A stretch of 64,000 nt of DNA from Leptospira sp. (GTDB taxonomy: Bacteria > Spirochaetota > Leptospiria > Leptospirales > Leptospiraceae), in NCBI GenBank assembly GCA_027531445.1, contig JAPZRK010000041.1, forward strand, positions 1-64,000. Reading direction: 5' to 3'. The position numbers and the translations under genes were made by a program. The notes beneath the pieces are model-generated. The model did not search any database, was not told the origin of the DNA, and saw nothing but the letters and a program-made list of their open reading frames with translations. Positions 35,601 through 42,349 of this stretch are shown here, piece after piece. Each line of letters begins with the position of its first letter. Position 1 is the stretch's first letter.

Positions 35601-36411
35601 TGATATCATAACTTTTGTTCCTGGCACTCAAACCCCAGCCGCGATTTCGGGAAGGGCATTATCTGCACTTTACAATACAGGAGTTTGTGACCTGACGGCA
35701 CGAATCCGTCCGGGAGTAAATGTAAAATCAGGACCATATGCAATTGATGGCAATGGTGTAACGATTCCAGCCGTAAAAACAGCAACGGATGGATCATACG
35801 CGATACCAAATGTTCCGCCAGGCAATTATACATTGGAAGTGTCTGGCAATGGTAAACGTGGAAACTGTACAAGTAACTCGGAGACGTATGCTACCACTTT
35901 CAGAACAGTGATTGCGGCAGGTTCGGACACTCCACCAAACCAAAACATTCTCGTTTCACCGTTGCTTGGTGATAGTGAAATGCGAATCGTTTTATCTTGG
36001 GGGGCAAAACCAAGAGACTTAGATTCACATGTCCAATACAGTCCGACTGATTCTGCCCAACGAATCGTATGGAATCGTAAAGCACCACTTGGAGCTCGAA
36101 ATGGAGAGCTAGACTTCGACATTACGACAGGCTATGGACCTGAAACGATCACCCTCCAAGGTGCCATTTGGAACCAACCAGTGAGATATTACAGTATTTA
36201 TAACTGGTCTGGTGAAGCAGATATGGGTGTATCGGGTGCAACTGTCAGAGTATTCAAAGGAAGCATCGGTGAGGTGCGAAATTACTCCATCAGCCCGAGC
36301 CATTCAAATCGTTGGTGGAAACTATTTTGTGTTTCAGCTGAAAAAACGATTACGGATGTCGGCGGTGCAGGATGCAATGAATCTGCATTTCTTAATAGAA
36401 CGAAGTATTAA
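32686..36411 (+). CDS. Giant lipoprotein with beta-sandwich repeats and YfaP-like end
   Basis: 1241 residues. The signal sequence ends at FLVVDCSKKNK, a lipobox-like cleavage before Cys20, so it should be lipidated. A Ser/Gly/Pro-rich linker (about 40-90) follows. At least six carboxypeptidase-regulatory/SpaA-like beta-sandwich units are marked by DGSF.F..LPNLPNGNYTV, TGSYSFLHVPQGTYSL, DGSYAIPNVPPGNYTLEV and similar motifs. Residues about 1095-1235 have RIVLSWGAKPRDLDSHVQY, the YfaP (DUF2135) type end. The architecture suggests a surface or periplasmic structural protein with stalk-like repeats. A strong Shine-Dalgarno GAGGTG precedes the ATG. Confidence 0.85.
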   Translation: MCKRGIYFLVLTLSFLVVDCSKKNKSAPFWFLLGIGGAGNATGLADDSTSPPDSNGVPLPSSSDSTTPGGSGGIPENNAIQEVPTSGPAQIFGVIRPVTSGVPATDVCGIPGAPARPLCLDLTQIIVRIEVANGGSYSLVSSTNANADGSFRFNIADLPNNNYRVLINTANGLNYTYQDFTFVFDPTQPSYTSVNVGDLFAERLYYTSGPAIISGTVSTTGFNSDGVVVPNGSLGSVVVILNNSEGNPVAQTTTAGDGSFVFNLPNLPNGNYTVVYDGSSVTASGQTFAQNSDFIHFTFQGTNPSVPTIVDLGDTSLPWMAATESSIALSGNVLNGAVLNDTSTVFTIKLKNELGAVIDTITRTGSGAFQLSGSGLPGGVYYIEVSGPNFFTVSQSFLFSPAPNAGTKVVAIGSPIGIVAKPSNVVGYVRDGNGTHISGSVINFRPDRTQPPSNIVYLLNDPTIGNGVRLWILEAMSGVAGVNCSTNAASSPSICGCAVSPTTSCLVANQGNGPWNYNTYGNKVYEIRPSDSQVFFTAAAGSWAYYISAPGYENWCNGNATPCSSNPLSIVLNGSDFNAGNISMTSIPNRSQIAGTIAVRDTAPSNPSIHSNQSGLFVVLLGNTTTSGSPLAHIAITSNGSFAFNGNSRVVSLPTGLTSDSERVGYALQTLLAGGATLLSQADAIAVDNDENASITVSNGDQYNFRQSSYQAVVVDPTVASPRLSYLAPTSIRVDNSAVATNQFGTNPVTFTVAGTAVHAIRATISGTVTDAISTSAVSGATLTLGRFEGGNFVADVRRDCSGTFDNGVCSVSALRQSGQDQIIGSLTSSTTGSYSFLHVPQGTYSLRVEKNGITTYFPVEVGPSGGTVSVNTPVITNNGRGHLSGSVKLPGGFSFNGAYSLEVVDPNSGTIRPTAGVQPASIESGSTSFSNASQYTIFNINAGRWRVRFVSAGYKTVEGIVDIQANATTNFDIITFVPGTQTPAAISGRALSALYNTGVCDLTARIRPGVNVKSGPYAIDGNGVTIPAVKTATDGSYAIPNVPPGNYTLEVSGNGKRGNCTSNSETYATTFRTVIAAGSDTPPNQNILVSPLLGDSEMRIVLSWGAKPRDLDSHVQYSPTDSAQRIVWNRKAPLGARNGELDFDITTGYGPETITLQGAIWNQPVRYYSIYNWSGEADMGVSGATVRVFKGSIGEVRNYSISPSHSNRWWKLFCVSAEKTITDVGGAGCNESAFLNRTKY

Positions 36412-36423
36412 AAAATACTTCGT
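36400..36423. repeat. Hairpin spanning the stop codon
   Basis: A 10-bp perfect inverted repeat, ACGAAGTATT with AATACTTCGT and a 4-A loop, covers the TAA of the large lipoprotein. No strong U-run follows. It may support the terminator that follows. Confidence 0.5.
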
Positions 36424-36441
36424 ATAACTTCGATTTTGGTG

Positions 36442-37227
36442 TTACCTGATGCCAGAGATAAAAAATCTCTGGCTTATTTTTTTTAGATCTAATTCCAATT
36501 CATATAAATCTGAAAGTGATTCCTTCGTAAGCACATCATCCTTATCGCCATACGAGAGTATTTTCCCTTCTTTCAATAACATAACTTTGTGGAAGTCTTC
36601 TGGTATTTCTTCTACACGATGTGTAATCAAAATTCGAGTGAGGTTCGGATTTGCATTTTTGATCATTTCCATACTTTTCTCAAGATGATATCTTGCAGTG
36701 AAGTCGAGGGCGGCTGTTGGTTCATCCAAAATCAAAAGTTTGATACCAATGCCAAGTGCTCTGAGTAAAAGAATTTTTGATTTTTCTCCCGATGAAAGTG
36801 TTGAAAATTTCTGATCTGCTTTTGCTTCCATTTGTATGGATGCAAGAGCCTTATATGCCAAATCCAAATCATTTTCTGTTACAGGCTTATACAAGCCTAA
36901 GGTTCTGTGTATTCCAGTAATGATCACTTCCGTGGATGAGAGAGATTTTTGTAAAAGCTGATCTTGGTGGTTTGATTGTAATATCCCAATCGTATCTTGG
37001 ATCGGTTTGATCGGAGTAGTTCCATATTCCTCACCTGATACGAATATCCGGCCGGATGTTGGCCAGAAGTAACCATACAGCAAATTGATGAGTGTTGTTT
37101 TGCCTGCACCATTTCGACCGAGGATGGCAAGGCTTTCCCCTGAATTGAGAGTAAAAGTGCATTTGTCTAAAATAGTTACACCGTTTCGAACGTAAGATAC
37201 ATCTTCGAAACGGAGAAAATTATGCAT
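36442..37227 (-). CDS. ABC transporter ATP-binding protein
   Basis: 261 residues. Walker A at 37-45 (GRNGAGKTT), Q-loop area, signature LSSGEKSKILLLRALG, Walker B LLILDEPTAALDF and switch His in LITHRVEE are all intact. It resembles single-ATPase importer or ModF/YlmA-type ABC proteins: no permease gene is next to it. It overlaps the end of the HDOD gene by 8 nt, implying coupled translation. The partner and substrate cannot be told from the sequence. Confidence 0.9.
   Translation of the reverse strand: MHNFLRFEDVSYVRNGVTILDKCTFTLNSGESLAILGRNGAGKTTLINLLYGYFWPTSGRIFVSGEEYGTTPIKPIQDTIGILQSNHQDQLLQKSLSSTEVIITGIHRTLGLYKPVTENDLDLAYKALASIQMEAKADQKFSTLSSGEKSKILLLRALGIGIKLLILDEPTAALDFTARYHLEKSMEMIKNANPNLTRILITHRVEEIPEDFHKVMLLKEGKILSYGDKDDVLTKESLSDLYELELDLKKISQRFFISGIR
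36451..36484 (+). terminator. Rho-independent terminator of the large lipoprotein gene
   Basis: Stem GCCAGAGAT / ATCTCTGGC (9 bp) with an A5 loop, followed by TTATTTTTTTT on the plus strand. It lies inside the last codons of the convergent ABC ATPase gene, whose C-terminus RFFISGIR it encodes on the other strand. Confidence 0.85.
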
Positions 37228-38692
37228 TGGAGTTTTTGTAAAGAGTCTCCACTTTTTTCACCGAATTTTTGAAGGTTTCAATATCATCTAAGCCAAATTT
37301 GGCGAGAAGGTTTTTATCAATTGCATAAAAACCTTTTTTCGATTCTTGGAAATCGCTCATCATGTTCGCCATGTAAACTATTTCGACTAGGTCGCGTAAT
37401 TCAGCAGGTGCCATAAATGGTTTGTGGTGGTATTCAATCGCAACACGAAGATCAGCAGGGAATTCCCACTTTTCAGCAAGAAGTGCACCTAACTGCGGGT
37501 GACTGAGACCTATCGCCATCTCCTCAAGGAGGGTTGAATTGCCAGAATCGGAACCTCTTTGATAGGTCTCTATTTTTTTGAAAAATGCTCTATCAACGGA
37601 AAGCAACAAGAATTTACCGATGTCGTGTAACAGTGCACTGACGGCAATAATATCCACAATCTTACTTGTGACAGCATGTTCAGATGCAAGGAATCTTGCA
37701 TAGTAACTACAACGATTTGAGTGATCCCAAACATCCATCATTTTTCCATACTGGCCATCCATAATCTTTCTTACGCCCGAAACATAGAGTAGGTTACGTA
37801 AATTTTTGAGTCCTACTACCTTGATTGCTTGGATGATCGACCCAACTTGGCTTCGGTTAGCGAAAAATGCAGAGTTAGATAGTTTAAGTAAGTCAGCAGA
37901 AAGTGCAGGGTTCTTTTCAATTTCGGTAGCAATGATATTTAAGTCTGAATCTGGATTGTTACAAAGCTGAATGATCTTTGTAAGTGAATGAGGTAACGGA
38001 GGTAATCCGTCGATTTCATTCAAAATTTTCGTTTTGAGTGTAGTAGTGATTTCCTGAGGAGTAGTGATCTCAGGAACAGTAAGTGTGGCACGTGTTAATT
38101 TATCGTTTGTGTTGAGGCGAAATTTATCTGAACCGATACCCGAATTTTTGAGGAGAAGTTGGATGAGAACAATACCGAGTCCTGCCGATTCGGTGCTATC
38201 TGAAACATCTGCAAATGCATCTGAAAGATCATTGTAGTTTTTGGCTACTTCAATTCTTTTGTTAACGCGTGCTAGTTCTTCAGATGTGATCGGTGCGTTG
38301 TTTTCAACTGCAAAATGTATTGTTTTGTTCTCAACTTTCATGAGAAGGCTGATGTAAAAAGCGCCTCCATCCAAATGTGCTAATTGTTCATTCCATTTGA
38401 GAATGATGTTCTCTTGAAATTTGGACATCCCTTTTTCATAATCGACAGGGTTTTGAATGTCCAAGTTTTCTCTATTGAAATAATCTCGCTTTGCGTTCGC
38501 CTTGTTTGCATTCATAAGAAGTTCCTTCAAAACCGTGAAGACAACTTCTACTAGATACAATTTGTCCATATATCCCATCACATGAACAAGTAGTGCATAG
38601 ATTTCTTGATTTTGTTCTTCCGTTACGAAGTAGTAGTTGATTCGGGATTCTTTGGAGGTTTCTAATTGCGAGATGATTTCTTGGAAATTCAC
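37220..38692 (-). CDS. HATPase-HDOD fusion protein
   Basis: 490 residues. The N-terminal part (about 60-215) looks like a HATPase_c domain: the helix FTVLKELLMNANKAN supplies the N box and SAGLGIVLIQLLLKN the G2 box. Residues about 220-420 are an HDOD domain (LPPLPHSLTKIIQLCNNPDS, ALLHDIGKFLLLSVD, LGALLAEKW). HDOD proteins take part in signalling and c-di-GMP or stress-related control. The HATPase half has no dimerisation His segment, so it would bind ATP as a regulator (as anti-sigma or GHKL proteins do), not autophosphorylate. Overlaps the ABC gene. Confidence 0.8.
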   Translation of the reverse strand: MNFQEIISQLETSKESRINYYFVTEEQNQEIYALLVHVMGYMDKLYLVEVVFTVLKELLMNANKANAKRDYFNRENLDIQNPVDYEKGMSKFQENIILKWNEQLAHLDGGAFYISLLMKVENKTIHFAVENNAPITSEELARVNKRIEVAKNYNDLSDAFADVSDSTESAGLGIVLIQLLLKNSGIGSDKFRLNTNDKLTRATLTVPEITTPQEITTTLKTKILNEIDGLPPLPHSLTKIIQLCNNPDSDLNIIATEIEKNPALSADLLKLSNSAFFANRSQVGSIIQAIKVVGLKNLRNLLYVSGVRKIMDGQYGKMMDVWDHSNRCSYYARFLASEHAVTSKIVDIIAVSALLHDIGKFLLLSVDRAFFKKIETYQRGSDSGNSTLLEEMAIGLSHPQLGALLAEKWEFPADLRVAIEYHHKPFMAPAELRDLVEIVYMANMMSDFQESKKGFYAIDKNLLAKFGLDDIETFKNSVKKVETLYKNSNA

Positions 38693-38824
38693 TATGCTAT
38701 CCTTTCTGAAGAAAACTCTCTTGTAAATCGTATTTGGTTATTTGGAAATCAAATATTTTATTTTCCCCTGCACACTATTTTGTCCCAGTAATTTGTTATG
38801 ATACATTCAATCAGGAGAAAGGCA

Positions 38825-39046
38825 ATGAAGAGATTGATTGAATTAGAAAAGAAACAGGAATGGATGGGAATGGAGGATCGGGAAGAATTGCACCAATTGA
38901 TGCAAAGTAGACTAGAACAAATCCTAGTTTCACTCTCCCAAGCACAAAAAACTAAAAAGGTGACTTCCCCAGGATTGAAAGCTCCATCCAATCGGGAGAA
39001 AGCAGATTGGAATCTTAGTGAAATACCTATTTTGTTTGGGGCTTAA
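38825..39046 (+). CDS. Small helical protein
   Basis: 73 residues with a strong Shine-Dalgarno (AGGAGAAAGGCAATG). It is highly charged and helical in its first half (LIELEKKQEWMGMEDREELH) with a Lys/Pro linker and a short C-terminus. No domain is recognised. The 3' end overlaps the convergent Maf-like gene by 20 nt, which is common in this window. The quality of the ribosome-binding site is the best support that it is real. Confidence 0.55.
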   Translation: MKRLIELEKKQEWMGMEDREELHQLMQSRLEQILVSLSQAQKTKKVTSPGLKAPSNREKADWNLSEIPILFGA

Positions 39047-40445
39047 GAAACCAACGAGAGATGGTGTCAGGTGAAATGACATCGGGAAAAGTTTGGAAAG
39101 CCTGTTCCCATTCACCGAAACCAATTTGGGGAAATCCCTGAAAGCCATAAATGCATTCTCTTTCTTTTTGATTTATACCTTGGATCGAATCGATGTTATG
39201 ATCTTTTAAATATAGAACCTTAAGCGAACTGACTTCTGCCCATAATTTTTCGGAAGCTATTTTATTTTTCCCAGTTTTTTTTGCATACATTCGATTTTCA
39301 TTGAGGGCTTGCCAAGTTAACTTTCGATTAACTTTTGGTAGACGATAATTTTCATACCCCGTTCCCCGACAGTGTGATTTTCCATTTTCAGCCAAGAAGT
39401 CAACACCTGCCAATAGTAACATTTTTGAACGACCAAGCAAAGCGATCGCCTTTCCTATACCTGCTACATTCAGACTCGGGTTCTCTAAGCTCGGCCAAAT
39501 GTTCTTTAATTTCGTCTGAATGATTTGATCCATTGGATAATTTGTATTTGTAAGAACGAGAGGATTTTTTAGATCAAAAATATGTGTATTGGCACCTAAC
39601 CAAGTAATGATTGGAATATTTTGGGGAATGGTCGGTAAAAAATGAAACAAAGTCCCTCTCCCAGAATCAAACGATAAAATATAATCAGGTTCCAGCTGAT
39701 TGCTAAGTAGAAATTGGACCGCAGTATCACTACAAAAGATTAGATAGGAATTTCGATTTTGTTTTAATTTTGGTATTTCATTTTCGAGACAGGGACTTGC
39801 ACCCACAAATACAGGAATTAAATTGGAAATCTTAACTTCAAACAGCCAACTGATCCCCGTTTTACGACTAGAGATTCTTTCCATATTCTTTAAATAATTA
39901 TGAGTCCAGACTTTTTGAAAGTGAGCTTTTGTATTGGAATTGATCTGGCTTTGTTCGTTTTGAACTGACTTTAAAAATTCAATGAAGGAGTGAATTTCGT
40001 TTGGGACGATTCTTTGGTAACTTGGAAAGGGGAGAATGTTGATGGAATGGGCGCCTGTTTCTTTTAAAAAGGTCACGATTTGTTCTCGCCAGATGGATCG
40101 TGAATCATTTGACTTTAAAATTAAAAAAGGGATACGAAGGCCAAAAAGTTGGTCTTTTATCTTTAAAAGTGATGTTTGGAATTCTTCAGCCGTTTCTATT
40201 TCAAGAATTGGCTCCCATAATAACAGCGGAGACAAACGATCCTTATAAAATTGGATAGCGGCCGCTAAATGGTGAAGTGCTCCAAGCCCTATGATGCAAT
40301 GGATTCCAGTATCTGTGGGTGTGAATTGTTCTGCAAATCTCAACCCTTCTTTGGAAGGGTTGATTCTAGAGTGGAGGTAGAGTTGATTTGATGGATTGAA
40401 AAAGTTGGAAAGTTGACCTTCAGAGAAGATCGATTCAAAAGGAAT
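39027..40445 (-). CDS. Maf-like motility-associated glycosyltransferase family (DUF115), apparent ATT start
   Basis: 472 residues if translated from the ATT at 40445. The core (about 210-390) has VFVGASPCLENEIPKLK, FCSDTAVQFLLSNQLEPDYI and LLAGVDFL, the pattern of the MAF_flag10/DUF115 family; members modify flagellin or other surface sugars, or are MptE-like. The upstream frame has no ATG, GTG or TTG, yet the encoded NPSNQLYLHSRINPSKEGL fits the family N-terminus. An AGGAG is 8 nt before ATT, and the TAG of the upstream gene overlaps this site. The TTG at 40343 would be the only conventional start and has no spacing for a ribosome site. Confidence 0.72.
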   Translation of the reverse strand: MPFESIFSEGQLSNFFNPSNQLYLHSRINPSKEGLRFAEQFTPTDTGIHCIIGLGALHHLAAAIQFYKDRLSPLLLWEPILEIETAEEFQTSLLKIKDQLFGLRIPFLILKSNDSRSIWREQIVTFLKETGAHSINILPFPSYQRIVPNEIHSFIEFLKSVQNEQSQINSNTKAHFQKVWTHNYLKNMERISSRKTGISWLFEVKISNLIPVFVGASPCLENEIPKLKQNRNSYLIFCSDTAVQFLLSNQLEPDYILSFDSGRGTLFHFLPTIPQNIPIITWLGANTHIFDLKNPLVLTNTNYPMDQIIQTKLKNIWPSLENPSLNVAGIGKAIALLGRSKMLLLAGVDFLAENGKSHCRGTGYENYRLPKVNRKLTWQALNENRMYAKKTGKNKIASEKLWAEVSSLKVLYLKDHNIDSIQGINQKERECIYGFQGFPQIGFGEWEQAFQTFPDVISPDTISRWFLKPQTK

Positions 40446-40456
40446 GAGACAAACTC

Positions 40457-40927
40457 CTAGTCTTCTTCCTCTTCTTCATCTTCCGTGGCATCATCATCGT
40501 CATCGAAGTCATCGTCTTCTTCTTCCTCTTCTTCCTCGTCATCACCGAACTCGTCTTCGAAACCGTCTTCGTCTAGAGCTTCTGGTTTACGTGCTTCTTC
40601 TTCAGGTATAAAGTCTTCGTCTGTATCTTCTTCAGCATGTGGTGCAAATGATGATCCTTGAGTAGAAGAAACGCCAGAAATCTTGTCCTTCTCTTCTTGG
40701 ATCTTTTCTCTCTCTTCTTTGGAAAGGTATTTCCATTGAATTAAATCATTGGTAAGGGCATAAAGTGCTTGTACTGTAAGCTTTCTATTTTTAAGCTTCT
40801 TAGGAAGGGTGATTTTTTCGATTTTATCGATGGCACCAAAGCCAGCCACGCAAGTTTCATACTTTTTTTCGCGGCAGAGTTCAATTAAGGATACGATGTC
40901 GAAGTCTTCTTTGGATGCTTGGCTCAT
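40457..40927 (-). CDS. Acidic-tailed protein, RNA polymerase omega-like
   Basis: 156 residues from the ATG at 40927 (GGGGAA in position). The first 85 residues contain KKYETCVAGFGAIDKI...NRKLTVQALYALTND, loosely like the omega/Rpb6 fold (a helix, a charged loop, then KL.VqALyel). The remaining 70 are dominated by Asp and Glu in a low-complexity tail that ends the protein. The omega call is weak: it rests on pattern only. An acidic-tail regulator is an alternative. Its stop lies in the ribosome-binding site of the Maf-like gene. Confidence 0.45.
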   Translation of the reverse strand: MSQASKEDFDIVSLIELCREKKYETCVAGFGAIDKIEKITLPKKLKNRKLTVQALYALTNDLIQWKYLSKEEREKIQEEKDKISGVSSTQGSSFAPHAEEDTDEDFIPEEEARKPEALDEDGFEDEFGDDEEEEEEEDDDFDDDDDATEDEEEEED

Positions 40928-41059
40928 TTTGTAGATTCCCCAGGGATAGGAATGGAATGTTACGCCAGCATGGGAGAAAGGCTCCAATTGTCAAGGCAAA
41001 GTTCTAAAACGGGCTTTACATCCCTGTTTCCCAATGAAGGATGGAAACAAAGAAACCTA

Positions 41060-41653
41060 ATGGGACTACCACTTTTCCCCGCTCTCTCTCTTCTATTCCT
41101 ACTGATTTTTGGACAATGTGCTCCCTCTAAATCTTCCTTTTTCGGGGAAGCTGAGTGGCAAGCAGTCGACATCTCAGGAAATCCCGTCCAATTTTCGGAT
41201 TTTGAGTATGAACTCATCGCATTGAATGTATATTCTCCGGATTGTGTGCCCTGCTGGAAAGAAATCCCAGCCTTAAACTACATTCATTCTGAAATTCTCG
41301 CTCAGTTTCCTAGTCGAAAGCTATTTATGGTCGTGGATCCTTATCAAATTGTTCCGGATTTGCCTCGTACTGCAAGTTGGGGAGAGGCATTCGGTAAAGC
41401 GAAAGAAAGGATGCTTAGTGAAGTTAAGGAACGTAAGATTTTATTGCCGGTTCTTTTTATGAAACCTCCCTTTGAAATCAAACAAGGAGGGCTTGTGACA
41501 GGGACACCCGAAACTCTCTTATTTGAAACAAAACCACTTCGTCTCTATTATAATTTTATTGGATCTATTTCGGAAGAATCAAAGTTAGATGCCATTCAGA
41601 TGGATCCTAAAGTCAAATTCTTTAGACACCAATTTGGGCTGGTAAATCCATGA
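41060..41653 (+). CDS. TlpA-like thioredoxin-fold lipoprotein
   Basis: 197 residues from the ATG at 41060. The signal LPLFPALSLLFLLIFGQC ends in a lipobox with lipidated Cys18 or so. The mature protein has a thioredoxin-like fold with the CPPC-type motif CVPCWKE in NVYSPDCVPCWKEIPALN, and a later strand MVVDP. Such proteins reduce or isomerise disulphides in the periplasm, often for cytochrome or outer-membrane protein maturation. The longer frame upstream lacks a signal and overlaps the opposite-strand gene. Confidence 0.75.
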   Translation: MGLPLFPALSLLFLLIFGQCAPSKSSFFGEAEWQAVDISGNPVQFSDFEYELIALNVYSPDCVPCWKEIPALNYIHSEILAQFPSRKLFMVVDPYQIVPDLPRTASWGEAFGKAKERMLSEVKERKILLPVLFMKPPFEIKQGGLVTGTPETLLFETKPLRLYYNFIGSISEESKLDAIQMDPKVKFFRHQFGLVNP

Positions 41654-42339
41654 GAGCACTCTTCATTCGATTCAAAGATTGTGAAGGACCGGGCATCCTT
41701 GAGCCCATTCTTCGAGAAAATGGTTGGATGATCAATTTTTTCAATGCATATGATACTCGTGTACAACTACTACCTGAGTCACATCTCCATTATCAGCTAA
41801 TCGTCTTACTAGGTGGACCTCAATCGGTCATTGATCCAAATATGGATTCTTTTTTTAAACCATACTACTCGCTTGTGGAAAGTATCCTCGCCACTCCGAA
41901 GAAAAAATTAGTTGGGATCTGTTTGGGTTCACAAATCATCGCAAAAACGTTAGGTGCAACTGTATCAGTCGGTGAAAAAGGACCTGAAGTAGGTTTTTCA
42001 AGCTTGAAAATCAAAGATCTCTCATCTCCCGTTTTTTCTGGGATCAATTCACAGGAAGTTCAGGCATTTCATTTACATGAAGATGTATTTTCTATTCCGC
42101 AAGGATCAAAACATTTACTCGAAGGATCATTTTATCCCAATCAAATGTTTTCATATGAAGATCACATCTTTGCGTTACAAACTCACTTAGAGCCAACATC
42201 TAGTATGCTTCAAGTATGGATGGATGTGCATAAAGAATTTATCGCGAAAGGTAAAGGTGACTTTAGCGATATGTATAAAAAACAAAGTGAGATGGAGCTT
42301 TCTGCTCGCACACTATTTCGTAATATTTTAACTATTTAA
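41650..42339 (+). CDS. Class I glutamine amidotransferase
   Basis: 229 residues. The nucleophile Cys is in the elbow VGICLGSQII, the oxyanion loop LLGGPQSV is upstream, and the His-Glu pair appears as LQTHLEP, so the catalytic triad is complete. The protein resembles stand-alone GMP-synthase-like amidotransferases (GuaA N-domain type), whose acceptor is unknown. Overlaps the TlpA-like gene end by 4 nt and is followed 10 nt later by secA. Confidence 0.88.
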   Translation: MRALFIRFKDCEGPGILEPILRENGWMINFFNAYDTRVQLLPESHLHYQLIVLLGGPQSVIDPNMDSFFKPYYSLVESILATPKKKLVGICLGSQIIAKTLGATVSVGEKGPEVGFSSLKIKDLSSPVFSGINSQEVQAFHLHEDVFSIPQGSKHLLEGSFYPNQMFSYEDHIFALQTHLEPTSSMLQVWMDVHKEFIAKGKGDFSDMYKKQSEMELSARTLFRNILTI

Positions 42340-42349
42340 TGGATGGCAT

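Noticed and set aside
40457..40620. Glu/Asp repeat as a tandem repeat or CRISPR-like array
   Set aside because: It is low-complexity coding sequence (acidic tail) with no spacer structure.
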